From Paraburkholderia dilworthii (GTDB lineage Bacteria; Pseudomonadota; Gammaproteobacteria; Burkholderiales; Burkholderiaceae), in assembly GCF_000472525.1 (NCBI RefSeq), contig NZ_AWZT01000029.1, positions 1-64,000 of the forward strand: a stretch of 64,000 nucleotides of DNA, in the 5' to 3' direction. Positions within the stretch are counted from its first letter, which is position 1; each line of letters begins with the position of its first letter. The position numbers and the translations under genes were made by a program. Below are positions 34,896 to 43,478 of this stretch, in pieces. A model generated the notes under the pieces. That model was not told the DNA's origin. It saw only the letters and a program-made list of their open reading frames with translations, and did not search any database.

Positions 34896-35600
34896 ATGTT
34901 CGACAAAATTCCAGCCCGCGCATTGAGCGACACCGTGGCGCAGCAGCTTCTCAAGCAGATCGACAAGGGCACGTTCGCGCGAGTCGGCAAGCTGCCGACA
35001 GAGGCGGTGCTTGCGCAGCAGTTCGGCGTGAGTCGCACGGTGATCCGCGAGGCGATCTCGCGGCTGAAGAACGAAGGCGTCGTGGAGCCGCGCCAGGGCA
35101 GCGGCGTGTTCATCGCGGCGCACGGTGCGATCCGGCCGCTGCGCATCGACTACGCGGAAGCGGTCGAGCCGGGGTCCGTCGTGCAGATTCTCGCGTTACG
35201 GCGGGCGATTGAAGCCGAAGTCGCTTCCGAGGCCGCGATGCGCCGCACCGACGCAGACATGATGTCCATCGACGCTGCCCTCGCGAAGATCGACGAAGCC
35301 GTGGCTGAAGGCGAGGACGGCGTGACCGAAGACGTCGCGTTTCATCGCGCGATTGCGGCGGCCACCGGTAATCCGTATTTCCTGAAGACGCTCACGTTTC
35401 TGAACCAGTACCTGGAAGCCGGCACGGTCGTCACGCGTCGCAACGAAGCATTGCGCGAGGACTTCTCGCGCCAGGTGCGCGAGGAGCACGCGGCCATCGC
35501 GGCCGCGATTCGTGCGGGCGATCCTATGGCCGCGCGCAACGCGGCGCAAACCCACATGTACAACGCGGCACGGCGGCTCGCAGAGGCGGGCATTTGCTGA
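34896..35600 (+). CDS. GntR family regulator, FadR subfamily
   Basis: A 234-residue regulator: winged helix at the N-terminus (RALSDTVAQQLLKQIDKGTF, LPTEAVLAQQFGVSRTVIRE, EGVVEPRQGSGVF) and an all-helical FCD effector-binding domain with the metal-binding residues expected in this family (EDVAFHRAIAAATGN, EEHAAIAAAIRAGD). It directly precedes, 67 bases away, the tetronate catabolic operon, so it likely represses or activates those genes in response to a sugar acid. ATG at 34896 has GAGG six bases upstream; ATG at 34872 sits inside a palindrome and is less likely. Confidence 0.9.
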   Translation: MFDKIPARALSDTVAQQLLKQIDKGTFARVGKLPTEAVLAQQFGVSRTVIREAISRLKNEGVVEPRQGSGVFIAAHGAIRPLRIDYAEAVEPGSVVQILALRRAIEAEVASEAAMRRTDADMMSIDAALAKIDEAVAEGEDGVTEDVAFHRAIAAATGNPYFLKTLTFLNQYLEAGTVVTRRNEALREDFSRQVREEHAAIAAAIRAGDPMAARNAAQTHMYNAARRLAEAGIC

Positions 35601-35667
35601 TATCGCGCCATACCGGCGCGTCGGCGCGTCGGCGTCCGGCGCATAACGGATTCCATAGAGGTTCAAC

Positions 35668-36558
35668 ATGTCCAGAAATGTCGGTGTCATCGGTCTTGGC
35701 GCAATGGGTTTGGGTGTCGCGCGTTCGTTGCTGCGCGCGGGCTTGCGGGTCCATGCCTGCGATCTGCGCAGTGAAGTCCTTCAAGCGTTCGTGAAGGAAG
35801 GCGGCGTGGGCTGCGCATCGCCCGCCGAACTCGGCGCGCAATGTGACGTGGTCGTTACGCTAGTCGTGAATGCCGCGCAAACCGAGGCGGTGCTGTTCGG
35901 CGAACAAGGCGCGGTCGCGGCGATGAAGCCGGGCGGCGTCGTGATCGCGAGCGCAACGGTCGCGCCGGATTTCGCGATCGAACTCGGCAAGCGCATCGAA
36001 GCAGCGGGTTTGCAGATGCTCGATGCGCCGGTCTCGGGCGGCGCGGCGCGCGCGGCATCGGGCGACATGACGATGATGACGTCCGCCCCGGCCGCAGCTT
36101 ACGCGTCCTGTGAGGACGTGCTTGCGGCGATGGCGGGCAAGGTTTATCGCCTCGGCCCCGAGCATGGCGCCGGGTCGAAAGTGAAGATCATCAACCAGTT
36201 GCTGGCCGGCGTGCATATCGCGGTGGCGGCGGAGGCGATGGCGCTCGGCTTGCGCGAGGGCGTCGATCCCGACGCGCTCTACGACGTAATCACGCACAGC
36301 GCAGGCAATTCGTGGATGTTCGAGAACCGCGTTCCGCACATACTCAATGGGGATTACACGCCGCTGTCGGCCGTCGATATTTTCGTCAAGGATCTCGGCC
36401 TCGTGCTCGATACCGCGCGCCGGTCGAAATTCCCGTTGCCGTTGGCGGCGGCGGCGCATCAGATGTTCATGATGGCGTCCACGGCTGGTCATGGTGGCGA
36501 GGACGATTCGGCGGTCATCAAGATTTTCCCCGGCATCGACGTGCCGGCGGCGAAGTAA
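35668..36558 (+). CDS. ltnD: L-threonate dehydrogenase
   Basis: A 296-residue NAD-dependent beta-hydroxyacid dehydrogenase with the N-terminal dinucleotide fold (VGVIGLGAMGLGVARSLL), the substrate motif DAPVSGGAARAASGDM, the catalytic Lys in GSKVKIINQLLAG, and KDLGLVLDTARR. In this gene context it is best read as LtnD, which oxidises L-threonate to 2-oxo-tetronate. It is first in an operon with otnK, otnC, otnI and denD. ATG with AGAGG upstream. Confidence 0.85.
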   Translation: MSRNVGVIGLGAMGLGVARSLLRAGLRVHACDLRSEVLQAFVKEGGVGCASPAELGAQCDVVVTLVVNAAQTEAVLFGEQGAVAAMKPGGVVIASATVAPDFAIELGKRIEAAGLQMLDAPVSGGAARAASGDMTMMTSAPAAAYASCEDVLAAMAGKVYRLGPEHGAGSKVKIINQLLAGVHIAVAAEAMALGLREGVDPDALYDVITHSAGNSWMFENRVPHILNGDYTPLSAVDIFVKDLGLVLDTARRSKFPLPLAAAAHQMFMMASTAGHGGEDDSAVIKIFPGIDVPAAK

Positions 36559-36573
36559 ACAGGAGCGCCTGTC

Positions 36574-37884
36574 ATGACGGCTACGACACAACGTGCGCTG
36601 CTCGGCTGTATCGCCGACGATTTCACCGGCGCAACCGACCTCGCGAACATGCTCGTGCGCGGCGGCATGCGCACGGTGCAAACTATTGGCGTGCCGGAGC
36701 AGGGCGACACGATCGAGGCCGATGCAATTGTGGTCGCGCTCAAGTCGCGCACGATTGCCGCCGCCGATGCGCTCGCGCAATCGCTTGCCGCGCTCGACTG
36801 GTTGCGCGCGCAAGGCTGCCGCCAGTTCGTTTTCAAATACTGCTCGACCTTCGATTCGACCGACGCAGGCAACATCGGGCCGGTGACGGATGCGTTGCTC
36901 GACTCGCTATCCGCCGAGGGCAATGCGAGCGCTTTCACGATTGCCTGCCCCGCGTTTCCCGAGAACGGCCGCACGATTTTTCGCGGGCATCTGTTTGTGG
37001 GCGACACGTTGCTCAACGAGTCCGGCATGGAGAACCACCCACTCACGCCGATGCGCGACGCGAACCTTGTGCGCGTGCTGCAACGTCAGACGCAATCGAA
37101 AGTCGGCCTCGTGCGTTACGACACGGTCGCCCAGGGCGTGTCGACGGTGCGCGAAGCGTTCGACGCACTGCGCAACCAGGGCGTGCGCATGGCGATTGCA
37201 GATGCACTCTCCGATGCCGATCTGTACGTGCTTGGCGAAGCATGCGCCGATCTCACGTTGATTACGGGCGGCTCCGGCATCGCGTTGGGTTTGCCGGGCA
37301 ATTTCCGCCGCGCAGGCTTGCTTCAGGACAGCGCCGATGCCGCGCAACTGCCGCGCGTCGAAGGATTGTCGGCGGTGCTGGCCGGCAGCGCGTCGAAAGC
37401 GACCAACGCGCAAGTCGCTGCATGGCGCGAAACGCGGCCTGCGTTTCGCATCGATCCACTCGCGGCTGCACGCGGCGAAGCGGTCGTCGAACAGGCGCTG
37501 GCATTCGCGCAGACATATCTCGATAAAGCCGAGCCCATGCTGATCTATGCCACCGTCACGCCCGACGAAGTCAAAGCGGTGCAGCGCGAACTCGGCGTCG
37601 ATAGAGCGGGGCATCTGGTCGAAGCCATATTGGCGTCGATTGCGCGCGGCTTGCATGAGCGCGGCGTGCGCAAGTTCGTCGTGGCAGGCGGCGAGACGTC
37701 GGGCGCGGTCGTGCAGGCGCTCAATGTCCGCACGCTGCGCATCGGCGCGCAGATCGATCCTGGCGTGCCGGCGACTGCAACCACGGGCGCACAGCCGCTC
37801 GCGCTCGCATTGAAATCCGGTAACTTCGGCACCGCCGACTTCTTCGAAAAAGCGCTGCGTCACCTGAACGGAGCCGCGCAATGA
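36574..37884 (+). CDS. otnK: 3-oxo-tetronate kinase
   Basis: A 436-residue four-carbon acid sugar kinase (formerly DUF1537), with the N-terminal substrate-binding motif LGCIADDFTGATDLANML and the C-terminal nucleotide-binding region (FVVAGGETSGAVVQAL). It phosphorylates 3-oxo-tetronate at C4. It follows ltnD by 15 bases with AGGAG upstream, and its stop overlaps the otnC start (ATGA), so these are co-translated. Confidence 0.9.
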   Translation: MTATTQRALLGCIADDFTGATDLANMLVRGGMRTVQTIGVPEQGDTIEADAIVVALKSRTIAAADALAQSLAALDWLRAQGCRQFVFKYCSTFDSTDAGNIGPVTDALLDSLSAEGNASAFTIACPAFPENGRTIFRGHLFVGDTLLNESGMENHPLTPMRDANLVRVLQRQTQSKVGLVRYDTVAQGVSTVREAFDALRNQGVRMAIADALSDADLYVLGEACADLTLITGGSGIALGLPGNFRRAGLLQDSADAAQLPRVEGLSAVLAGSASKATNAQVAAWRETRPAFRIDPLAAARGEAVVEQALAFAQTYLDKAEPMLIYATVTPDEVKAVQRELGVDRAGHLVEAILASIARGLHERGVRKFVVAGGETSGAVVQALNVRTLRIGAQIDPGVPATATTGAQPLALALKSGNFGTADFFEKALRHLNGAAQ

Positions 37885-38543
37885 GCAACGCACCCGCAGT
37901 CCACACGACGAACGAAGCGCGCGTGCGCGAAGAAATTTGCGTGACAGGCGCGAGTCTTTATCAGCGAGGCTATACGGTGGGCAGCGCGGGCAACATCAGC
38001 GCGCGGCTGGATGACGGCTGGCTCATCACGCCGACCGATGCGTGCCTCGGTCGGCTCGATCCCGCCGATATCGCCAAGGTCGATTTCGATGGCAACGCCG
38101 TATCCGGCGGCAAGCCGTCGAAGACGCTCGCATTGCATCGCGGCATCTATGCGTGTAACGGCGAAGCGCGCGGCATCGTCCATACACATTCGACGCATCT
38201 GGTCGCGCTGACACTCGCGGGCGTCTGGCAAGAGACCGACGTACTGCCGCCAATCACACCGTACTACGTGATGAAAGTGGGGCACGTACCGCTGATTCGT
38301 TACAGCCGGCCCGGCGATCCGCAAGTCGCGGCGCAAATCGCGACGCTTGCCGACAGCGTTCGGGCGGTGCTGCTCGAACGCCTCGGTCCGGTGGTGTGGG
38401 AGCGTTCGGTCGCGCATGCATCGTATGCACTCGAAGAACTCGAAGAGACCGCGCGCTTATGGCTTATGACGAATCCACGGCCGGCGCCGCTCGACGAGAC
38501 AGCGCTCGAAGCGTTGCGCAGCGTGTTCGGCGCGCGCTGGTAA
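37881..38543 (+). CDS. otnC: 3-oxo-tetronate 4-phosphate decarboxylase
   Basis: A 220-residue class II aldolase-fold protein. The signature is GSAGNISARLDDGWLITPT, with zinc ligands in VHTHSTHLVAL and the catalytic Glu region near the fold's centre. OtnC converts 3-oxo-tetronate 4-phosphate to dihydroxyacetone phosphate and carbon dioxide, the exit to glycolysis. ATGA overlap with otnK. Confidence 0.88.
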   Translation: MSNAPAVHTTNEARVREEICVTGASLYQRGYTVGSAGNISARLDDGWLITPTDACLGRLDPADIAKVDFDGNAVSGGKPSKTLALHRGIYACNGEARGIVHTHSTHLVALTLAGVWQETDVLPPITPYYVMKVGHVPLIRYSRPGDPQVAAQIATLADSVRAVLLERLGPVVWERSVAHASYALEELEETARLWLMTNPRPAPLDETALEALRSVFGARW

Positions 38544-38608
38544 CAACCGCTTGAACAGGCCAGATCGCTCAAGGGGACGCGTCACATTTCCATTCAAGGA
38601 AACATTGC

Positions 38609-38710
38609 ATGAGTTCGTATCAGGCCGTATCGAGCCGGCCAGACTGGTCAATCGCTAATCAACCGCGCGCGGCGCACGCTTTGCCGATATCGCTTTCGTT
38701 ACCGCGCTGA
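38609..38710 (+). CDS. possible 33-residue peptide or gene remnant between otnC and otnI
   Basis: An ATG preceded by AAGGA at eight bases opens a 33-codon frame (starting MSSYQAVSSRPDWS) that ends before otnI. It sits in the only sizeable gap (192 bases) of an otherwise tight operon. It could be a small peptide, a leader, or the remnant of a deleted gene such as a transporter. No family is recognised and support is thin. Confidence 0.2.
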   Translation: MSSYQAVSSRPDWSIANQPRAAHALPISLSLPR

Positions 38711-38735
38711 ACATCGCTTGAAAGGAGTTGCCGCC

Positions 38736-39524
38736 ATGCCTCGCTTCGCCGCGAATCTGTCGATGATGTACAACGAGCACGCTTTTCTGGACCGTTTCGC
38801 TGCTGCGGCAAAAGACGGTTTCAAAGCGGTCGAGTTTCTGTTTCCCTACGATTTCCGTGTGGGAGAAATCAAGGCGCGGCTCGATGCAAACGGTCTGACG
38901 CAAGCGCTCTTTAACGCGCCGCCCGGCAACTGGGCGGCGGGCGAGCGCGGCATTGCAACGCTGCCCGGCCGCGAAGACGAATTCCGCCGAAGCATCGACA
39001 CGGCGCTCGAGTACGCGCGCGTGATCGGCAATCGCAAGCTGCATGTGATGGCCGGGCTTATCGGCGCGGACGACCCGCGCGAACGACATCGCGAGGTGTA
39101 TCTGCACAACCTCGCGTATGCGGCGAAAGCCGCGCAGGCCGAGGGCATCATGGTGGTAATCGAGCCGATCAATACACGCGACATACCGGGCTTTTTCCTC
39201 AACCGGCAGGACGAAGCGCAGGCCATTTGCGCGGCAGTCGGCGAGCCGAATCTGAAAGTGCAGTTCGACTGTTATCACTGCCAGATCGTGGAGGGCGATC
39301 TCGCGGAAAAGCTCAAGCGCGATCACGCAGGCATCGGTCATATCCAGATTGCGGGCGTGCCGGAGCGGCATGAGCCGGACACGGGCGAGATCAACTATCC
39401 GTATCTGTTCGACGTGATCGATTCGCTCGGCTACGACGGCTATATCGGTTGCGAATACCGGCCGCGCGCCGCGACTTCCGCGGGACTCGGCTGGCTCAAG
39501 CCGTATCTCGGCGAGGCTCAATAA
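38736..39524 (+). CDS. otnI: 2-oxo-tetronate isomerase
   Basis: A 262-residue hydroxypyruvate isomerase-like TIM barrel. Metal and substrate residues are in VVIEPINTRDIPGFF, KVQFDCYHCQIVEGD, GHIQIAGVPERHEPDTGEIN and GYIGCEYRP. OtnI interconverts 2-oxo- and 3-oxo-tetronate, between LtnD/DenD and OtnK. The start at 38736 has AAAGGAG eight bases upstream; the frame upstream begins only at a TTG. Confidence 0.9.
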   Translation: MPRFAANLSMMYNEHAFLDRFAAAAKDGFKAVEFLFPYDFRVGEIKARLDANGLTQALFNAPPGNWAAGERGIATLPGREDEFRRSIDTALEYARVIGNRKLHVMAGLIGADDPRERHREVYLHNLAYAAKAAQAEGIMVVIEPINTRDIPGFFLNRQDEAQAICAAVGEPNLKVQFDCYHCQIVEGDLAEKLKRDHAGIGHIQIAGVPERHEPDTGEINYPYLFDVIDSLGYDGYIGCEYRPRAATSAGLGWLKPYLGEAQ

Positions 39525-39544
39525 TTCACGAGGACAAGCGAATC

Positions 39545-40525
39545 ATGAAATTACTGATTACCGGCGGCGCGGGATTTCTCGGCCAACGCCTCGCGCGTGA
39601 GCTGCTCGCGCGCGGTTCGTTGAAAGACGCGCAGGGCGCGCCGCAAGCCATCACCGAACTGATATTGCTCGACGTGGCGCAGGCAAACGATTTCGGCGAC
39701 AGCCGCGTGCGCAGCGAAGTGGGCGATATCGCGCAACGGAGCGTGCTTGAGCGCGTGATCGACGAGAACACCGCGGCGATTTTTCACCTTGCGGCGGTCG
39801 TGAGCGGCCAGGCAGAAGCCGATTTCGATCTGGGCATGCGCATCAATCTGGACGCGTCGCACCTGTTGCTCGACGTATGCCGACAACGCGGGCATCGGCC
39901 GCGCGTGGTATTCACGAGTTCGGTCGCGGTGTACGGCGGCGACTTGCCCGACATCGTGCAGAACGATACGGCGCTTAATCCGCAGTCGTCGTACGGAGCG
40001 CAAAAGGCGATCGCCGAATTGCTGCTCAACGATTATTCGCGGCGCGGTTTCGTCGACGGGCGCGTTCTGCGCCTGCCTACCATCAGCGTGCGCCCCGGTA
40101 AGCCGAACGCGGCGGCGTCGTCGTTCGCGAGCGGCATTATCCGCGAGCCGCTGAACGGTGAAGAGGCCGTGTGCCCCGTCAGCGGTTCTACGCGCCTGTG
40201 GCTGCTGTCGCCGCGTAAAGCGATCGAGTGCCTGATCGCCGGACTCGAACTCGATACCGCGACGCTCGGCAACCAGCGCGTGCTCAATTTGCCGGGTATT
40301 TCCGTCAGCGTCGACGAAATGGTTGCGGCACTGCGCGAAGTCGCCGGAGACGAAGTCGCGAAGCGGATCGTGTGGCAGCCGGACGCGCGCGTGGAAAAGA
40401 TGGTCGGCAGCTGGCCGGCGCGTTGGGATACGTCGCGTGCCGAACAACTTGGCCTACGCGGCGAGCAAAATTTCGCCGACGTAATCCGCGCGTATATCGC
40501 GGACGAAGGCGTTCAAGCGCGCTGA
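39545..40525 (+). CDS. denD: D-erythronate dehydrogenase
   Basis: A 326-residue extended short-chain dehydrogenase with the NAD fold (LLITGGAGFLGQRLAREL), FTSSVAVYGGDLPD, and the catalytic YGAQKAIAELLLNDY (Tyr-x-x-x-Lys). In this operon it matches DenD, which oxidises D-erythronate to 2-oxo-tetronate, giving the operon two entry points, L-threonate and D-erythronate. ATG 20 bases after otnI with GAGGA upstream. Confidence 0.88.
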   Translation: MKLLITGGAGFLGQRLARELLARGSLKDAQGAPQAITELILLDVAQANDFGDSRVRSEVGDIAQRSVLERVIDENTAAIFHLAAVVSGQAEADFDLGMRINLDASHLLLDVCRQRGHRPRVVFTSSVAVYGGDLPDIVQNDTALNPQSSYGAQKAIAELLLNDYSRRGFVDGRVLRLPTISVRPGKPNAAASSFASGIIREPLNGEEAVCPVSGSTRLWLLSPRKAIECLIAGLELDTATLGNQRVLNLPGISVSVDEMVAALREVAGDEVAKRIVWQPDARVEKMVGSWPARWDTSRAEQLGLRGEQNFADVIRAYIADEGVQAR

Positions 40526-40599
40526 AGCTCCCTCTACGCCCCATGTCCCGGCCGTGAGAACGCTTCCGGCCGATCGGCGTATCAATCGTCAGACTTCTG

Positions 40600-40651
40600 C
40601 AAGCGCGCGGCGTCTCTCACGTATTCCATGGTGAGGGGCGCCGCGCGCTTG
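40600..40651. repeat. long inverted repeat (possible terminator of the tetronate operon)
   Basis: Perfect arms of 13 bases, CAAGCGCGCGGCG (40600-40612) and CGCCGCGCGCTTG (40639-40651), with an inner CTCAC/GTGAG pair that extends the hairpin. It lies 75 bases after denD and abuts the -35 of the next promoter. There is no T run, so it may be a terminator-like or regulatory hairpin. Confidence 0.5.
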
Positions 40652-40678
40652 ACAGCATTTCGGCCACACGCCTATTAT
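40649..40678 (+). promoter_or_regulatory. predicted sigma-70 promoter of the thiolase gene
   Basis: TTGACA (40649-40654) and TATTAT (40673-40678) with an 18-base spacer, a near-consensus promoter. The leader to the ATG at 40887 would be about 200 bases, unusually long. Confidence 0.55.
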
Positions 40679-40886
40679 TGGGCCTTGTTGTTCGTTATAT
40701 GACCGTCTGTTCGCGTAAAGAACAAAACGGTTGGCGGCTCGAACACATCGTTCACCATCCTGCGCTAAGCTGAATTCACGCGGCGGCTGCCCGGCAGCCG
40801 CCCGGCCGATGGCCGACGCATCCGCCCGCGCCGCATGCATCCATGCTGACGGCGCGGCGCGCGCAGCACATCACTGGAGACATCAC

Positions 40887-42089
40887 ATGACCGAAGCATT
40901 CCTGTGCGACGCGATTCGCACACCCATCGGCCGCTATGCGGGTTCACTGTCGTCGGTTCGCGCTGACGATCTGGGCGCCGTGCCGCTGAAGGCGCTGATG
41001 GAGCGCAACAAGAACGTCGACTGGAACATCATCGACGACGTGATCTACGGCTGCGCGAATCAGGCCGGCGAAGACAACCGCAACGTCGCGCGCATGTCGC
41101 TGCTGCTGGCGGGGCTGCCGAAAGACGTGCCCGGCTCGACCGTGAACCGTCTATGCGGCTCGGGCATGGACGCGATCGGCATCGCCGCGCGCGCAATCAA
41201 GTCGGGCGAGGCGGCGTTGATGGTGGCGGGCGGTGTCGAGAGCATGAGCCGCGCGCCGTTCGTCATGGGCAAGGCGACGAGCGCGTTTTCGCGCCAGGCG
41301 GATATTTACGACACCACCATCGGCTGGCGTTTCGTCAATTCGTTGATGAAGCAGATGTACGGCGTCGACTCGATGCCCGAAACCGGCGAGAACGTGGCGA
41401 CCGATTACAACATCAGCCGCGCCGATCAGGACGCGTTCGCGCTGCGCAGCCAGCAGAAGGCTGCGCGCGCGCAGAAGGACGGCACGCTCGCACAGGAAAT
41501 CGTCGGCGTGACGATCGCGCAGAAGAAGGGCGATCCGATCACGGTGTCGCAAGACGAGCATCCGCGTGAAACGAGCCTTGAGGCGCTCGCGAAACTGAGG
41601 GGCGTGGTGCGCCCGGACGGCACCGTGACCGCAGGCAACGCATCGGGTGTCAACGACGGTGCAGCGGCGCTCCTGCTCGCCAACGAAGAGACGGCAAAGC
41701 GCTTTGGCCTCACGCCGCGCGCTCGCGTGCTCGGCATTGCGACGGCGGGCGTCGCGCCGCGCGTGATGGGCATGGGCCCGGCGCCCGCTGCGCAAAAGTT
41801 GATGGCGCGCCTGAACATGACCATCGACCAGTTCGACCTGATCGAGTTGAACGAGGCGTTTGCTTCGCAAGGTATTGCGGTGCTGCGCACGCTCGGCGTG
41901 GCCGACGACGACGCACGCGTGAACCCGAACGGCGGCGCGATCGCGCTGGGTCATCCGCTTGGCATGAGCGGCGCGCGCCTCGTGACGACGGCGATGTATC
42001 AACTGCAACGCACGCAAGGGCGTTTTGCACTGTGCACAATGTGCATTGGCGTGGGCCAGGGCATCGCAATCGCGATCGAACGCGTGTGA
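40887..42089 (+). CDS. pcaF: beta-ketoadipyl-CoA thiolase
   Basis: A 400-residue thiolase of the acetyl-CoA acyltransferase family. The active-site Cys is in NRLCGSGMDAIG, the His in NPNGGAIALGHPLGMSGAR, and the second Cys in FALCTMCIGVGQGIA. Length and the N-terminal FLCDAIRTPIGRYAG are those of PcaF/PaaJ 3-oxoadipyl-CoA thiolases, which cut beta-ketoadipyl-CoA to succinyl-CoA and acetyl-CoA at the end of aromatic degradation. The frame is open from 40731, but the ATG at 40887 with GGAGA upstream fits the family. No other pca gene is in the window. Confidence 0.9.
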   Translation: MTEAFLCDAIRTPIGRYAGSLSSVRADDLGAVPLKALMERNKNVDWNIIDDVIYGCANQAGEDNRNVARMSLLLAGLPKDVPGSTVNRLCGSGMDAIGIAARAIKSGEAALMVAGGVESMSRAPFVMGKATSAFSRQADIYDTTIGWRFVNSLMKQMYGVDSMPETGENVATDYNISRADQDAFALRSQQKAARAQKDGTLAQEIVGVTIAQKKGDPITVSQDEHPRETSLEALAKLRGVVRPDGTVTAGNASGVNDGAAALLLANEETAKRFGLTPRARVLGIATAGVAPRVMGMGPAPAAQKLMARLNMTIDQFDLIELNEAFASQGIAVLRTLGVADDDARVNPNGGAIALGHPLGMSGARLVTTAMYQLQRTQGRFALCTMCIGVGQGIAIAIERV

Positions 42090-42391
42090 TGGTTTAGCGC
42101 GCATGCGTGCGCATGCAGCGCTTCGCTTTACTGAACAGCCTCTTCGCTAACGCCAGGAGGCTGTTTTTTTATACGTCGCACTTCGACAATGGAGGCGCTG
42201 CATGCACTGAATTGCACAGTATGCACGGCAAGGCGTCCATCACCAGGCGGCCATTCGCGCGATTGAAGCTTCTCGTAAGGGATGTACAATCGTTGCGCTA
42301 CACCTTTAGTCAAGCGTCCTGAATATATGCACATTCGACGTTATGCGGAATGGGCAACTATTGCACGGGCGATTTATCGAGGAGAGCGTAA
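42090..42391. other. intergenic region after the thiolase gene
   Basis: Holds the thiolase terminator (42134-42171) and presumably the promoter of the gene at 42392; no gene is recognised. Confidence 0.5.
42134..42171 (+). terminator. terminator after the thiolase gene
   Basis: Stem AACAGCCTC (42134-42142) and GAGGCTGTT (42157-42165) followed by a run of T, 45 bases after the stop at 42089. Confidence 0.8.
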
Positions 42392-42988
42392 ATGAAGGCA
42401 GCGACGATTGGAGCAGCATTGACGGCGGCGATGCTCGCCGCGGCTCAACCGGCATGGGCGCAAGACCCGATGGCGAGCACCGCGCAAGGCGTCGTGAGTG
42501 CGGTGGAGCCTGTGCATATGAAGGCCACAATCGTGGGCATCGATCCAGGCAGCCGCTCGCTCACGCTGCAAGGGCCGAACGGCAACGCAGTGATCGTGCT
42601 CGTGGGCCAGCAAGTCGCCGGTTTCGAAAAACTGAAGGTGGGCGACCATGTGGATGCGCTCTATAAAAACGCACTGCTCGTGAAGGCCGAGCGGGTGACG
42701 GGCAAAGGCAAGGGCATTCGTGAACGTGTCGATACGCAGGTCTACACACCGGCCTCGGGCGGGTTCGAATCGGCGCGCCAGATCGAAGTACTCGCCACCG
42801 TGCAGAAGATCGACCGTAAGCGGCGCCTCGTCACGTTGCGCGGCGCGTATCAGACCCAAACACTCGAGGCCGGTCCGCAAGTCGATCTCACAGGCGTGAA
42901 GGCAGGCGACACGATTCACGCGGTATTCGTTTCGGCTGCTGCTGTGCAAATCACGCCGCAAGACGCGGCGCAAGGCACGGCTCAATAA
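42392..42988 (+). CDS. exported hypothetical protein, 198 aa
   Basis: A signal peptide (residues 1-23, ending QPAWAQ) precedes a predicted beta-rich domain with two similar segments: MKATIVGIDPGSRSLTLQGP and VLATVQKIDRKRRLVTLRGA, each followed by a KVGD/KAGD DxxHA(L/V)(Y/F) turn (VGDHVDALYKN and AGDTIHAVFVS). The internal duplication suggests two OB- or SH3-like barrels, as in small periplasmic proteins with repeated strand motifs. ATG with GGAG upstream. Function unknown; monocistronic with a terminator at 43006-43034. Confidence 0.75.
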   Translation: MKAATIGAALTAAMLAAAQPAWAQDPMASTAQGVVSAVEPVHMKATIVGIDPGSRSLTLQGPNGNAVIVLVGQQVAGFEKLKVGDHVDALYKNALLVKAERVTGKGKGIRERVDTQVYTPASGGFESARQIEVLATVQKIDRKRRLVTLRGAYQTQTLEAGPQVDLTGVKAGDTIHAVFVSAAAVQITPQDAAQGTAQ

Positions 42989-43005
42989 AGCGTAGGTCTA
43001 GTTGC

Positions 43006-43045
43006 GGCGCGATGGCTTTACCGGCCATCGCGCCGTTAATTTTTC
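43006..43045 (+). terminator. terminator of the exported hypothetical gene
   Basis: An 11-base-pair stem, GGCGCGATGGC and GCCATCGCGCC, with loop TTTACCG, followed by GTTAATTTTT; 17 bases after the stop. Confidence 0.85.
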
Positions 43046-43100
43046 AGGGCTTGCGACGCGCATGCCCAATGCAATTGCGCAATGCACGCCCCAGGCAATG

Positions 43101-43478
43101 TCAGCGCGGCGTCGGCGGGCCCAGGCTTAGACACGCGAGCCGGTTCAGCCAGCGCTCGAAGAAGCCTTGCGCGGGCAGCGGGCAGGTGAGCGAAACGTGT
43201 GCCGTGCGTTCGCCGTCAGTGCTGAGCCATATGCGTTCGCCGCGTTGCAGACTGAATGTCTGGCCGGGCGTGAGCCAGTGATCGTACGGCGAACTGATGC
43301 GCGTGAGCCAAAGGCGCGCACCATTGACCGCGAGCGTGCTGTCCGCGTCGACACGCCATGTCAGCGTCGCGCCGGGCGCGACCGGAAAATGCACCACCAC
43401 TTTCGGTAGACGCTCGTCCTGTTGATACGCATAAGGGTGTGCGTCGCCGTCCATGCACTGCGGGCTTGCCTGATCCAT
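43101..43478 (-). CDS. DUF2917 domain protein
   Basis: A 125-residue protein; the DUF2917 region spans about residues 40-105, with LTWRVDADSTLAVNGARLWL, a W-L-T-P-G-Q motif (HWLTPGQTFSLQRGERIWLS) and GERTAHVSLT. Mostly found in Burkholderiales; function unknown. ATG at 43478 has GGAG six bases upstream; the longer frame to 43520 is unsupported. It is convergent with the exported hypothetical gene and followed on the plus strand side by an inverted-repeat terminator at 43525. Confidence 0.8.
   Translation of the reverse strand: MDQASPQCMDGDAHPYAYQQDERLPKVVVHFPVAPGATLTWRVDADSTLAVNGARLWLTRISSPYDHWLTPGQTFSLQRGERIWLSTDGERTAHVSLTCPLPAQGFFERWLNRLACLSLGPPTPR

Larger units (their letters stand above)
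40526..40886. other. intergenic region before the thiolase gene
   Basis: About 360 bases holding the inverted repeat and promoter listed separately. The remaining leader (40685-40886) is GC-rich with no recognised gene or RNA motif. Confidence 0.5.
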
